Positions 52,803-61,128 of a stretch of DNA of 64,000 bases are shown here, in pieces. Both the position numbers and the translations under genes were made by a program. The stretch lies in assembly GCF_003208655.1 (NCBI RefSeq), contig NZ_QKLU01000002.1:436285-500284 (forward strand). The letters are read 5' to 3'. The notes beneath the pieces were generated by a model that ran no database searches, was not told the origin of the DNA, and saw only the letters and a list, made by a program, of their open reading frames with translations. Numbering within the stretch: position 1 is the stretch's first letter; every line of letters starts with the position of its first letter. This stretch comes from Pedobacter nutrimenti (GTDB taxonomy: Bacteria > Bacteroidota > Bacteroidia > Sphingobacteriales > Sphingobacteriaceae).

Positions 52803-53421
52803 GCCCCCCCTGCCCCGACAATGCTGAAATAAAGTGAGGGATAATACGGGGTTCAAGAATAATGGTGACAATAATTCCGGTTATAGCCCCAAATAAATGT
52901 GCATCATGATTAATATTGTCACGGGAATTTCTGGACATATACCAGCAGTAAACCAGGTAAAGTACTCCAAATAAAACTGCCGGAATGCCAAAAGGTATTG
53001 GGAAAATACCAATGGTGCTTAAGGGACTGAACAGAATAAAGCTAAATAAAACGGCACTGATTGCCCCCGATGCCCCCAGGCTATTGTACCAGAAATCATC
53101 CTTGTGTTTAACAACAGAGGGAATATCGCTCAGGACCAGGCCCAAAAAGTAAAGCAACCCGAATTGCCAGTGGCCAATGGTGGCTTCGAGCTTAAATGCA
53201 AAAGCATAAAAGGTAAACATATTAAAAAACAGGTGCATCCAGTTGGAGTGGATCAGTCCGCTGGTCACCAAAGTGTAAACCTTGTTTCTCCGGTAAACAC
53301 TATAGGGATGCAGCATGAATTTTCCAAACAGAACATGATCGTTAAAAGCATAGATGCTGGTTACCAGGGTAAAAACAAATATAATAGAAGCTACCGGCGT
53401 TTGATTTAAGTATTCGATCAT
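52795..53421 (-). CDS. Rhomboid-family intramembrane serine protease
   Basis: The 208-residue protein has about six membrane helices. The conserved HSNWMHLFFNMFTFYAF (oxyanion His/Asn), catalytic Ser118 in LGASGAIS and His175 in NHDAHLFGAITG complete the Ser-His dyad. It cleaves membrane-spanning segments of substrates in the inner membrane; the targets are unknown. It follows the M14 peptidase gene by 1 nt on the same strand. Confidence 0.93.
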   Translation of the reverse strand: MIEYLNQTPVASIIFVFTLVTSIYAFNDHVLFGKFMLHPYSVYRRNKVYTLVTSGLIHSNWMHLFFNMFTFYAFAFKLEATIGHWQFGLLYFLGLVLSDIPSVVKHKDDFWYNSLGASGAISAVLFSFILFSPLSTIGIFPIPFGIPAVLFGVLYLVYCWYMSRNSRDNINHDAHLFGAITGIIVTIILEPRIIPHFISALSGQGGLN

Positions 53422-53422
53422 G

Positions 53423-55168
53423 TTATTTTAAACTAAGGTTTACATTTTGCTCTAACCTTGCAATTGGGTAACGCAAATGGGTTTTTTCGTAATAATCTGA
53501 ATTTTTATAGATAAATTCAAGCTGGGCCGCAGGATTCTCTGCAAAATCCTTTTGACTCGCTTTCTGTTGTTCCAGCTTGTTTTTAAGTTCCGGGTTGTGC
53601 TTTAGCAATTCTGCCGCGGTATCTTCAAAAACATAAGCCGAATAATGTTCTTTCTGACCCAAAACAGCATCGAAAAAATTCCAGTTAAAAAAGGAGTCTG
53701 TGGCCTGAGGCTCCAATGTTTCCACGATATAACGGTTTTGGGCCTGGTTTACGTATACCACATAATCACCGGCATAGAATTTTATTTTTTGTTGCTGGTC
53801 TGTCACCTGGACCTGACTGTGCAGGTAATGTCCTTCAAAAGGTTTACTGGCAGTTTTGTAGTCCTTTATGTAATAAACATTCAGGTCCAGTTCTGTGTCT
53901 TTTTGTAATTGTTGCAAATGCACCTGATTGAGTTTTAACAGCTCGATAACCCTTGTCCAGGCCTTGGGAATCACATAGGCAAGGGGTTTACTAACGGTCA
54001 CTTCTGGAACAAAATTGTTCCATTGTTTGATGTTTCTTGTATAGGGAGCATTGCGGTCATAATACAGGCGGTTTAGGCCACTGACCTCACTGGGTTTGTA
54101 TTTTGCCTCAAAACCTTTAAAGGGGAGCTGGTCATAAGTGCTTTTGTCCAGTTTCCAGGATAAGGTAAATTCTTTTTGCCGGGCAACAGCAAGGTCTGCT
54201 TTTGCTTTGTTTTCACCAATAATTTTTGCATCCCTGACAATCAGCTCAATATAAGTTTCCAATAATTTATAGGTCGATTCTACCCTTTTGTCGTAAGGTT
54301 TTAGCATATGCGTTTCGGGCATAAAGCCAATGGTATTGTGCAGGGTGGTGTACCCGGTGGAAAAGCGCGGTGTTTCCAGAAAACCTTCTATTCCGGACTC
54401 TGGTGTTTCCTCCACAGAATTGACGTATGGAATCAGCTCAAAACCTTTTTTCTTCATTTGGGTGTAAAGGTCCGGAAGCATAGTGTTGCAGAGGTAAGCA
54501 GACAATATGGGCTGAAGCTTGTCTTTCTGGGTAGGGATCAAGGTCATGGTATACTGATAATCGGCCCCGTTACTGGTGTGGGTGTCTACGAAAATTTCAG
54601 GTTGCCAGCTGTTAAATAAATATTGGAAGCTCTCGGAGTTTTTGGAGTCTGTTTTTATAAAATCCCGGTTCAGATCGTAATTTCTGCTGTTGCCACGGAA
54701 ACCATAAAATAAGGGGCCGTTTTGGTTTGCCCTTGATGTACTGGTTCGGTTGTAGCTGCCGTCGATGTTATAGAGGGGAATAATGCAAATTACGACGTCT
54801 TTTGGAAGCCTGTTTTCTTTAAGCAGGTCTCTTGAAAGCATCATGCAGGCGTCTATGCCCTCTGGTTCGCCGGGGTGAATACCATTATTAATGAGGAAAA
54901 TTCTTTTATGCTGCTGTCTAAGGGTTTGGGGATTAAATTCCTTGTCTTTCGACAACACAAGCAAATGAAGAGGTTCTCCAAAGTCTGTTTTTCCGTAAGT
55001 GATCAGTTTTGCCTGAGGGTAATGAGCAGCAAGGTCGTGGTAATAACGGATCACTTCCGGATAGGTTGCTGTTTGCTGGCCACCAGAAATTTCAAACGGC
55101 GTTTGCTGTGCAAAAGATTCCATAACACTGAATAAAAATAAAAAGATATATAAAAGTAAAGGTCTCAA
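53423..55168 (-). CDS. Secreted M14-family zinc carboxypeptidase
   Basis: The start is placed at TTG 55168, since it begins a signal peptide (RPLLLYIFLFLFSVMESFAQ) 1 nt after the upstream stop. An ATG at 55252 lies inside the upstream gene and yields a non-signal extension. Product 581 residues. The catalytic domain has HPGEPEGID (His and Glu ligands), DTHTSNGADYQYT (third ligand) and FMPETHMLKPYDKR (catalytic Glu). The C-terminal region from about 330 is of unknown structure. It should release C-terminal residues from peptides in the periplasm or outside. Confidence 0.9.
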   Translation of the reverse strand: MRPLLLYIFLFLFSVMESFAQQTPFEISGGQQTATYPEVIRYYHDLAAHYPQAKLITYGKTDFGEPLHLLVLSKDKEFNPQTLRQQHKRIFLINNGIHPGEPEGIDACMMLSRDLLKENRLPKDVVICIIPLYNIDGSYNRTSTSRANQNGPLFYGFRGNSRNYDLNRDFIKTDSKNSESFQYLFNSWQPEIFVDTHTSNGADYQYTMTLIPTQKDKLQPILSAYLCNTMLPDLYTQMKKKGFELIPYVNSVEETPESGIEGFLETPRFSTGYTTLHNTIGFMPETHMLKPYDKRVESTYKLLETYIELIVRDAKIIGENKAKADLAVARQKEFTLSWKLDKSTYDQLPFKGFEAKYKPSEVSGLNRLYYDRNAPYTRNIKQWNNFVPEVTVSKPLAYVIPKAWTRVIELLKLNQVHLQQLQKDTELDLNVYYIKDYKTASKPFEGHYLHSQVQVTDQQQKIKFYAGDYVVYVNQAQNRYIVETLEPQATDSFFNWNFFDAVLGQKEHYSAYVFEDTAAELLKHNPELKNKLEQQKASQKDFAENPAAQLEFIYKNSDYYEKTHLRYPIARLEQNVNLSLK

Positions 55169-55169
55169 T

Positions 55170-55871
55170 TTAGTTCCTTTTAAAATTTTTAGAAGTGAGT
55201 CCAAGGGAGCCGAAATTGTATTTAAATCCAACGCTAAAATAGGTATATACATCCGGGTTGCCCGTCTTTAAACGAATGGCGGAATCGTCATAGCCATCAA
55301 GACCTTCGCCCAATGTGATGTTTCCCTGATAGTTAAAGTTAAGGATGTACCTGTAGTTTCCTTCGAAGTCTGGAAAATAAAAATTAATACCCAAATTAAG
55401 TGGTATGCAAAGGTCTTTGGATTCATTGGGTCCGGGATAACGTGCGCCTGTTACGGGATCTGTACGTACGGCATCAACCTGATTGAGGATCACGCCCAGG
55501 CCTGCTCCGGCATATAAACCCTTTATGGCATTTAGAAAGGGTTTTCGCTGGTAATCTGTAAAGGCCCCCAGGTAAACTTTTCCATTGCCGGTAATGGATT
55601 TGTAGTTGTTGATGAACTGGCGGTGGTAGGGATCTGTTTTTTTGTCACCGCCGTTAATCTGCCCAGCCTGGAGTTCAAGTCCAAGACTTAAAAAGGGACT
55701 GAACATATAGTCGGCGGTGATGTAACCTGCGGGTCCGATATCGTGTTTTCTGACATCTGCAAAAGACTGTGTAAGTCCGGCACCAGCGCCCACACTAAAG
55801 GTATAGAAATTTGATTGCGCAATAACAGGGATGGACAGCGAGATCAATAGAATTGTAAATATTGTTTTCAA
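55170..55871 (-). CDS. Outer-membrane beta-barrel protein, TTG start
   Basis: The 233-residue protein uses TTG at 55871 as start codon, followed by a convincing signal peptide (KTIFTILLISLSIPVIAQ). The mature part is a small porin-like barrel: YTFSVGAGAGLTQSFADVRK, GYITADYMFSPFLSLGLELQ, GLYAGAGLGVILNQVD and YTYFSVGFKYNFGSLGL. No specific family or ligand is recognised. It is first in a run with the M14 peptidase and rhomboid genes, and diverges from pepT across 173 nt. Confidence 0.8.
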   Translation of the reverse strand: MKTIFTILLISLSIPVIAQSNFYTFSVGAGAGLTQSFADVRKHDIGPAGYITADYMFSPFLSLGLELQAGQINGGDKKTDPYHRQFINNYKSITGNGKVYLGAFTDYQRKPFLNAIKGLYAGAGLGVILNQVDAVRTDPVTGARYPGPNESKDLCIPLNLGINFYFPDFEGNYRYILNFNYQGNITLGEGLDGYDDSAIRLKTGNPDVYTYFSVGFKYNFGSLGLTSKNFKRN

Positions 55872-56044
55872 AGGATAGCTATTAAGTTAATGTAATCTTT
55901 CTTTACCTTTAGGGCCTGTTTAATTTGCTGAAAAGCCCCTTCTTTTAGCTTAATTTACCGCAGTCCTATTTGCCGCGGGAGAATGTATTCTTAAAGGAGT
56001 AAAGGCGTTAACGAATTTAATCAGGTCTTTAATTTTTTAAAATT

Positions 56045-57298
56045 ATGCTAAAATATCAAAATAAAACAGAATCACTTGCAGAACGTTTTAAGAAGTACGT
56101 ACAAATTGATACACAGTCAGATCCGGCCTCATTAAGCATTCCTTCCACTGAAAAGCAGAAGAACCTCGGACGGGTTCTTGTTGCTGAATTATTGGAGATA
56201 GGAATCCAGGATGCGCATTTGGATGAATATGGTTATGTGTATGCAACGATTCCTTCCAATACAGATAAAAAAGTTCCCGTGATTTGCTTTTGTTCGCATA
56301 TGGATACTTCTCCGGATTGCAGCGGACTGAATGTAAAACCAATTGTCCATCGGAATTATCAGGGACAGGATTTGATCTTGCCGGATGATCCATCCGTTGT
56401 GCTCAGGTTAAGCGAGCATAAAGACCTTAAAAATCAAATCGGCAATGACATTATTACAGCCAGCGGTACCACCTTACTTGGGGCAGACAATAAAGCCGGA
56501 GTAGCAGAAATTATGGAAGCGGTAGCATTTCTTTCCGCACATCCGGAAATCAAACATGGGGATATAAAAATTCTATTTACACCAGATGAAGAAATTGGTA
56601 GAGGAGTCGATAAAGCTGATCTGAAAAAATTGGGTGCAGATTTTGCCTATACCATTGACGGAGAAACTTTAGGTTCGATTGAAGATGAAACTTTTTCTGC
56701 TGATGGGGCGGTGTTGACCATTCATGGGCTGAGTGCCCATCCTGGTTTTGCAAAAGGCAAAATGGAAAGTGCAGTTAAAATTTTAAGTGCAATTATTGAT
56801 GCTTTGCCAAAGGATCATTTAACTCCGGAAGCAACCAGTGGTAAAGAAGGGTTTATTCACCCGGTAAGCATACACGGAAATGTGGAACAAGCCGAAGCGA
56901 GGTTTATCCTTCGTGATTTCGATGATGTTTTACTTGCGGCACATGGAGAAAAACTTCGCCGAGTTGTTGAAGAAATTCTTAAGGCTTATCCAGGTTCCGG
57001 TTATGAGCTAAACATCACAACGCAATACCGCAATATGAAAAGTGTCCTGGATCAATATCCTGAGGTCATCGAAATTGGGACCCAAGCCATCGAGAGGGCT
57101 GGTGTTACCGCAAAAAAACAAAGCATCAGGGGTGGAACCGATGGGTCACGTCTATCTTTGATGGGCTTGCCTTGTCCAAATATATTTGCCGGAGAACACG
57201 CATTTCATGGTAAACAGGAATGGGTTTCTGTACAAGATATGGAAAAAGCGGTGCAGACCATTATCAATATTGCTTCCATTTGGGAAGAAAGAGCGTAA
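56045..57298 (+). CDS. pepT: Peptidase T (tripeptide aminopeptidase)
   Basis: The 417-residue cytoplasmic M20B peptidase removes N-terminal residues from tripeptides. Zinc ligands and catalytic residues are visible: His85 and Asp87 (CSHMDTSPD), bridging Asp in LLGADNKAG, Glu-Glu in TPDEEIGRG, Asp in TIDGETLG and His in GEHAFHGKQEW. The dimerisation domain (about 210-310) contains LTIHGLSAHPGFAKGKM. It completes the peptide breakdown begun by the secreted M14, M28 and S41 enzymes. A terminator follows at 57307-57337. Confidence 0.97.
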   Translation: MLKYQNKTESLAERFKKYVQIDTQSDPASLSIPSTEKQKNLGRVLVAELLEIGIQDAHLDEYGYVYATIPSNTDKKVPVICFCSHMDTSPDCSGLNVKPIVHRNYQGQDLILPDDPSVVLRLSEHKDLKNQIGNDIITASGTTLLGADNKAGVAEIMEAVAFLSAHPEIKHGDIKILFTPDEEIGRGVDKADLKKLGADFAYTIDGETLGSIEDETFSADGAVLTIHGLSAHPGFAKGKMESAVKILSAIIDALPKDHLTPEATSGKEGFIHPVSIHGNVEQAEARFILRDFDDVLLAAHGEKLRRVVEEILKAYPGSGYELNITTQYRNMKSVLDQYPEVIEIGTQAIERAGVTAKKQSIRGGTDGSRLSLMGLPCPNIFAGEHAFHGKQEWVSVQDMEKAVQTIINIASIWEERA

Positions 57299-57306
57299 TT
57301 CGATCA

Positions 57307-57337
57307 CTGGCCTGTTTTTAATTTAAAAGCAGGCCAG
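57307..57337 (+). terminator. Terminator of pepT
   Basis: CTGGCCTGTTTTTAA pairs with TTAAAAGCAGGCCAG (one wobble) and is followed by GGTTTTAG, 9 nt after the pepT stop and just before the end of the convergent methyltransferase gene. Confidence 0.8.
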
Positions 57338-57341
57338 GGTT

Positions 57342-58028
57342 TTAGCTCCTGGTCAGGCGGACAAGGTACTGTCCATATTCATCTTCCAGAAGGAGCTGGC
57401 TGTTCCATCCACATTCTTTGGATACTAAGGCAAGACTTTGCTGATCGATGTATAACCAATTGAACCAATTTCCTTTTTTATGACAGTACTGGTATTGATA
57501 GGCAACTTCCCCGTAATATTTGTTGTCCGGAAATGTGGTGTGCTGATATAAATAAGCAATATCTGAACTGTCAAAAATGAGTTGCCCGTCTTTTTTTATA
57601 AAGGATGCTGCTTTTACCAAAAAGTTCTTTAAACCAGAAATCGTTCCAGTCACCCCAATGCCGTTCATTAAGAAAAGAAGGGTGTCGTACTGAATGTTTT
57701 CCAGGGCCAAAATATCCTTTTCCAGGATGTTTTTTACACCCCTTTGTTTCATAATGGAGACCGCTCCGGGAGAGATGTCCAGGGCAGTCACTTCCTTTTT
57801 CATTTGCTGTAACAATAAAGCATGACTGCCGGCTCCGGCTCCCAGGTCTAGCGTATGTCCTTTACAAAGATCAAGGGCTTTGAGTTCCATCTCCGGCATA
57901 TCTTTTTTATTTCTGAAAAAAATATCCAAAGGCATTTCCTCTGGCTCACCATAAGAATTGTGCAACCACAGAATTTCTGCTGAACCCTTTATAAACTGAT
58001 CCTTTAAAGCTTCTCCGAAAACATCCAT
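57342..58028 (-). CDS. Class I SAM-dependent methyltransferase
   Basis: The start is at ATG 58028 (MDVFGEALKDQF), 228 residues; longer in-frame extensions run antisense to nothing useful and read unlike a protein. Motif I is TLDLGAGAGSHALLLQQ, followed by EVTALDISPGAVSIMKQ, LLFLMNGIGVTGT and GQLIFDSSDIAYLY. The family methylates small molecules or proteins; the substrate is unknown. The start codon lies in the 3' arm of a perfect 13-bp inverted repeat (58025-58061). It follows the MBL/beta-CASP gene by 37 nt. Confidence 0.88.
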   Translation of the reverse strand: MDVFGEALKDQFIKGSAEILWLHNSYGEPEEMPLDIFFRNKKDMPEMELKALDLCKGHTLDLGAGAGSHALLLQQMKKEVTALDISPGAVSIMKQRGVKNILEKDILALENIQYDTLLFLMNGIGVTGTISGLKNFLVKAASFIKKDGQLIFDSSDIAYLYQHTTFPDNKYYGEVAYQYQYCHKKGNWFNWLYIDQQSLALVSKECGWNSQLLLEDEYGQYLVRLTRS

Positions 58029-58061
58029 CTTCCAAAGGTAATTATGATCTTTGGAAGATGG
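58025..58061 (-). promoter_or_regulatory. Inverted repeat covering the methyltransferase start codon
   Basis: CCATCTTCCAAAG (58025-58037) and CTTTGGAAGATGG (58049-58061) are perfectly complementary with an 11-nt loop. On the minus-strand RNA, the AUG at 58028 is within the 3' arm, so folding would hide it. The arm also contains TACCTTTG on the minus strand (58041-58034), an exact -7 match, which could instead mean a nearly leaderless promoter. Confidence 0.6.
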
Positions 58062-58065
58062 AAAA

Positions 58066-59463
58066 TTACAGGCTAAATTCCTGGTGCAGTTCCGGAATCT
58101 CCACCTGCCTAAAGCCGTGACTGACCAACCTTTCGGCGAAATGCTGTTGTACTTTATATTCCCCGTGAACCAGGAACAGTTTTTTGACCTGCTGGGGTTG
58201 TTGACAGGATAAGAAATGAAGCAAGTCTTCATAATCACCATGTGCGCTCATAGAACGGATAGATTTTACCTCGGCGACCACATCGTAAGCTTCCCTGAAC
58301 ATATATACCGTTTTGTTTCCGGCAAGCAATTTTCCGCCCAGGGAATTGGGTTCGCAATAACCCACCATTAAAATGGTGTTTTTCTGGCTGCTGATGTTGT
58401 TGCGGATGTGGTGCCGTACCCTTCCGCCTTCTGCCATTCCTGAAGCGGAAATGATTACGCAAGGTCTTGGGTCATTGTTGAGTGCTTTTGACTCTTCGAC
58501 ACTTTCAATAAATTTAAGGCCTTTAAAGCTGAAAACATCGTGATCGGTCTTCATGACTTCCTTGACCCCATTATTGTATACTTCCGGATGGTTTTTTAAA
58601 ACCTGGGTGGCTTTTTCCGAAAGTGGACTGTCCACATAGTACGCGACATCCGGTAATTTATGTTTGAGTTCGAGTCCGTTTAAGGCATATAAAAGTTCCT
58701 GCGTACGTCCAACACTAAAGGCGGGGATAATGACCTTGCCCTTTTTGATGTTGCAGGTCTGGTTGATGATTTCATAGAGCATGTCCTCTATAGGGTCAAG
58801 GTCTTTATGGAGGGAATCTCCATAAGTTGACTCCATGACAATATAATCCGCCTGTGCAAAACGCTGCGGGCTTTTTAACAATAAATCTCCGTAGCGGCCT
58901 ACATCGCCACTGAATGTCAGTCTGGTTTCTGTTTCATTTTCTTTAATGGTCAGGTGGACAGCTGCACTTCCAAGAATATGTCCCGCATCACTAAGGTTTA
59001 AAGAGATTTCCGGACTGATTTCAAAATCCGTATTGTAGTCCACGACCTTAAAAAGGGCCATGGCTTTTATCACATCCTCTTCTGTATACAAGGGCTCCTC
59101 GGTTTCCTGTCCGGGACCCCTTTTTTTATTCAGATAGGCTGCATCCTGCTCCTGGATCTTTGCTGAATCCAATAAAAGGATCCGGGTGAGGTCCATTGTT
59201 GCAGGCGTGCAGTAGACATTGCCCTGAAAGCCTTCGGCAACCAGCCGGGGCAATAGACCACAATGGTCTATATGCGCGTGGGACAAAACCATGCAGGTCA
59301 CAGTCGCCGGGTCAAAGCCAAAGTAGCCATTGAGTTTGTCTGTTACTTCACCCATACCCTGGAACAATCCACAGTCCAGTAATATTTGCACGTTGTTGTT
59401 TAGGGTAATGAGGTGTTTGCTGCCGGTTACTACCCTGGCTGCACCATGAAAAGCAATTTTCAT
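58066..59463 (-). CDS. MBL-fold/beta-CASP metallo-beta-lactamase nuclease (CPSF/RNase J-like)
   Basis: The 465-residue protein has metallo-beta-lactamase motifs HAHIDHCG (His62, His64, Asp66, His67), SDAGHILGSAAVHL and SGDVGRYG. The beta-CASP insert is at about 205-385 (VIMESTYGD, IPAFSVGRTQELLYAL, VIISASGMAEGGRVRHH). A C-terminal RMMBL segment has SMSAHGDYEDLL and FLVHGEYKVQQHFAERL. Such enzymes are zinc-dependent RNA endo/exonucleases. It lies 7 nt after the YtxH gene and 37 nt before the methyltransferase gene on the same strand. Confidence 0.95.
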   Translation of the reverse strand: MKIAFHGAARVVTGSKHLITLNNNVQILLDCGLFQGMGEVTDKLNGYFGFDPATVTCMVLSHAHIDHCGLLPRLVAEGFQGNVYCTPATMDLTRILLLDSAKIQEQDAAYLNKKRGPGQETEEPLYTEEDVIKAMALFKVVDYNTDFEISPEISLNLSDAGHILGSAAVHLTIKENETETRLTFSGDVGRYGDLLLKSPQRFAQADYIVMESTYGDSLHKDLDPIEDMLYEIINQTCNIKKGKVIIPAFSVGRTQELLYALNGLELKHKLPDVAYYVDSPLSEKATQVLKNHPEVYNNGVKEVMKTDHDVFSFKGLKFIESVEESKALNNDPRPCVIISASGMAEGGRVRHHIRNNISSQKNTILMVGYCEPNSLGGKLLAGNKTVYMFREAYDVVAEVKSIRSMSAHGDYEDLLHFLSCQQPQQVKKLFLVHGEYKVQQHFAERLVSHGFRQVEIPELHQEFSL

Positions 59464-59470
59464 CGGCTGA

Positions 59471-59677
59471 CTAAGCGTGTACTTTGGAAATGGAATCCTT
59501 AACAGAGTCGGCTACATGGGCCAGTTTGTCTTTTGAAGAATCGATAAGGTCTGCAAACCAGTCGGTTACACTTTCTTTCAGGTCCTCTCCTTTATCTGTT
59601 GATAATATTAAAGCTATAGCCGCGCCTAAAGCAGCTCCTGCTAACAGGCCGGCGATGATTTTGGTTTCTTTTGTCAT
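59471..59677 (-). CDS. YtxH domain-containing small protein
   Basis: ATG at 59677 (MTKETKIIAGLLAGAALGAA) gives 68 residues: a Gly/Ala-rich membrane helix (about 7-24), ILSTDKGEDLKESV and a charged helical tail (SSKDKLAHVADSVKDS). The pattern fits the YtxH/gas-vesicle-like family, whose role is unknown though often tied to stress. It is first in the YtxH-MBL-methyltransferase run. Confidence 0.85.
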   Translation of the reverse strand: MTKETKIIAGLLAGAALGAAIALILSTDKGEDLKESVTDWFADLIDSSKDKLAHVADSVKDSISKVHA

Positions 59678-59765
59678 GATCTTAAATTCTAAAATTTCTT
59701 GCTTAAGGTAAACAAGTATTGGCATTTTTAGTTTTTATATTTAAAAAAAAGAGCCTTTTAAAAAG

Positions 59766-60140
59766 ATGTTAAAATTCCTCAGTGCTTTCAATTTAATGGC
59801 TGGTACACTTTATTTTTTATGTTATTTGTCTGGTGGGGGGATATACGCCATTTCAGGTAACCTGGCTGTGCTGATTTTTAATGGAGCGGCACTTTACGGT
59901 CTGGAAAAAGGAAGGCATAAATGGAATTTGATCCAATACCTCAGTGCACCGGCTTCGATGTTGTTTGTGCTTTTTTTGTTTTACAGTTCGTGGTACCTGG
60001 CCCGTTCTGCAATAGAAACATCTTTTGCCACCAGGGCGCTATGGCTGCTGTTAATTTTTAGTGTGGCATTTGGATTATTGATTTTTTTTCAGTTGCTGCT
60101 GACGATCAGGCTTGCTTTTAGAGGGGCATCCGGAAAGTGA
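59766..60140 (+). CDS. Four-helix integral membrane protein of unknown function
   Basis: The 124-residue protein has four predicted membrane helices: FNLMAGTLYFLCYLSGGGIY, ISGNLAVLIFNGAALYGLEK, LSAPASMLFVLFLFYSSWYL and LLLIFSVAFGLLIFFQLLLT. No family is recognised. It lies between the divergent YtxH gene and the ribosomal cluster, with which it shares direction but not the promoter at 60177-60207. Confidence 0.7.
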   Translation: MLKFLSAFNLMAGTLYFLCYLSGGGIYAISGNLAVLIFNGAALYGLEKGRHKWNLIQYLSAPASMLFVLFLFYSSWYLARSAIETSFATRALWLLLIFSVAFGLLIFFQLLLTIRLAFRGASGK

Positions 60141-60176
60141 TTTTTACAGAATATTATATTCTTTTTATTTAAGCAT

Positions 60177-60207
60177 TTGATTATTAAAAGATTTCTATCT
60201 ATCTTTG
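60177..60207 (+). promoter_or_regulatory. Promoter of the rplM-rpsI-rpsB-tsf cluster
   Basis: TTG (60177-60179), 20 nt, then TATCTTTG (60200-60207): both boxes match the Bacteroidota consensus with ideal spacing. The expected transcript start near 60213 coincides with a small hairpin (60212-60226). Confidence 0.8.
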
Positions 60208-60211
60208 CAGT

Positions 60212-60226
60212 CCCTAAATTTTAGGG
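60212..60226 (+). promoter_or_regulatory. Hairpin at the 5' end of the ribosomal-protein transcript
   Basis: CCCTAAATTTTAGGG is self-complementary over 6-7 bp with a tiny loop, at the predicted first nucleotides of the mRNA. It could protect the 5' end or mark a regulatory leader; its small size makes this tentative. Confidence 0.4.
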
Positions 60227-60263
60227 GCAATAAATAATTTATTAACAAATTAAATACAAGCAA

Positions 60264-60707
60264 GTGAATACGTTAAGTTACAAAACTGTCTCTGCCAATG
60301 CTAAAACTGTTAACAAACAGTGGGTTGTTGTTGATGCACAAGGCGAGATTTTGGGGCGCTTGTCATCGAAGATCGCAATGATCATCCGTGGAAAAAACAA
60401 GCCTGAGTATACCCCACACGTAGACTGCGGTGATAACGTGATCGTTATTAATGCAGACAAGGTAAAATTGACCGGAAATAAATTCAGCGAGAAAGAATAC
60501 ATTTCTTACACTGGTTATCCAGGTGGTCAGCGTTTCATCTCTCCAAAAGAGTTAATGGCGAAACACCCAACACGTGTTATCGAGAAAGCCGTTCGTGGTA
60601 TGTTACCTAAAACAAAACTTGGTGCAAAATTATACACCAACCTTTTTGTTTATGCAGGGCCTGAGCATCCGCACGCAGCACAATCACCAAAAACCATTAC
60701 ACTTTAA
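60264..60707 (+). CDS. rplM: 50S ribosomal protein L13 (GTG start)
   Basis: The 147-residue protein starts at GTG 60264 (MNTLSYKTVSANAKTVNKQW), the position expected from other L13 proteins. Motifs include WVVVDAQGEILGRLSSKIAM, IIRGKNKPEYTPHVDCGDNV and YTGYPGGQRFISPKELM. It binds 23S rRNA early in large-subunit assembly. It is the first gene after the promoter at 60177-60207 and is followed 16 nt later by rpsI. Confidence 0.98.
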   Translation: MNTLSYKTVSANAKTVNKQWVVVDAQGEILGRLSSKIAMIIRGKNKPEYTPHVDCGDNVIVINADKVKLTGNKFSEKEYISYTGYPGGQRFISPKELMAKHPTRVIEKAVRGMLPKTKLGAKLYTNLFVYAGPEHPHAAQSPKTITL

Positions 60708-60723
60708 TTAAAGGAAGAAAGAA

Positions 60724-61110
60724 ATGTCAGTTACTAATACTTCAGGAAGAAGAAAAACTGCTGTTGCACGTATCTATTTAAAAGAAGGCAACGGCTCCAT
60801 TACCGTAAACGGTAAAGACCATAAAGTATATTTCCCAACACTACCTTTACAATACATTGTTAACCAATCTTTAGAAGTTGCTGAAGTTGTTGGACAGTAT
60901 GATGTTACTGTAAATGTTGCTGGTGGTGGTATCAAAGGTCAGGCAGAAGCTGTTCGTTTAGCTATTGCTAAAGCTATTGTTGAATTAGATGCTGAGAAAA
61001 AACCAGCATTGCGCGCTAAAGGGTTAATGACCCGTGATATGCGTATGGTTGAGCGTAAGAAACCAGGACGCAAGAAAGCACGTAAGAAATTCCAATTCAG
61101 TAAACGTTAA
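60724..61110 (+). CDS. rpsI: 30S ribosomal protein S9
   Basis: The 128-residue protein has GRRKTAVARIYLKEGNGSI near the N-terminus, VAGGGIKGQAEAVRLAIAKA in the middle and the invariant tail KKPGRKKARKKFQFSKR, whose final Lys-Arg contacts P-site tRNA. The rplM-rpsI pair is conserved in bacteria. rpsB follows after 18 nt. Confidence 0.98.
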   Translation: MSVTNTSGRRKTAVARIYLKEGNGSITVNGKDHKVYFPTLPLQYIVNQSLEVAEVVGQYDVTVNVAGGGIKGQAEAVRLAIAKAIVELDAEKKPALRAKGLMTRDMRMVERKKPGRKKARKKFQFSKR

Positions 61111-61128
61111 TCTTAAGGAGACAACACA

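Noticed and set aside
57342..58241. N-terminal extension of the methyltransferase to 58241
   Set aside because: The added 71 residues are Cys/Asn/Arg-rich, overlap the MBL gene on the same strand in another frame, and precede a good ATG at 58028.
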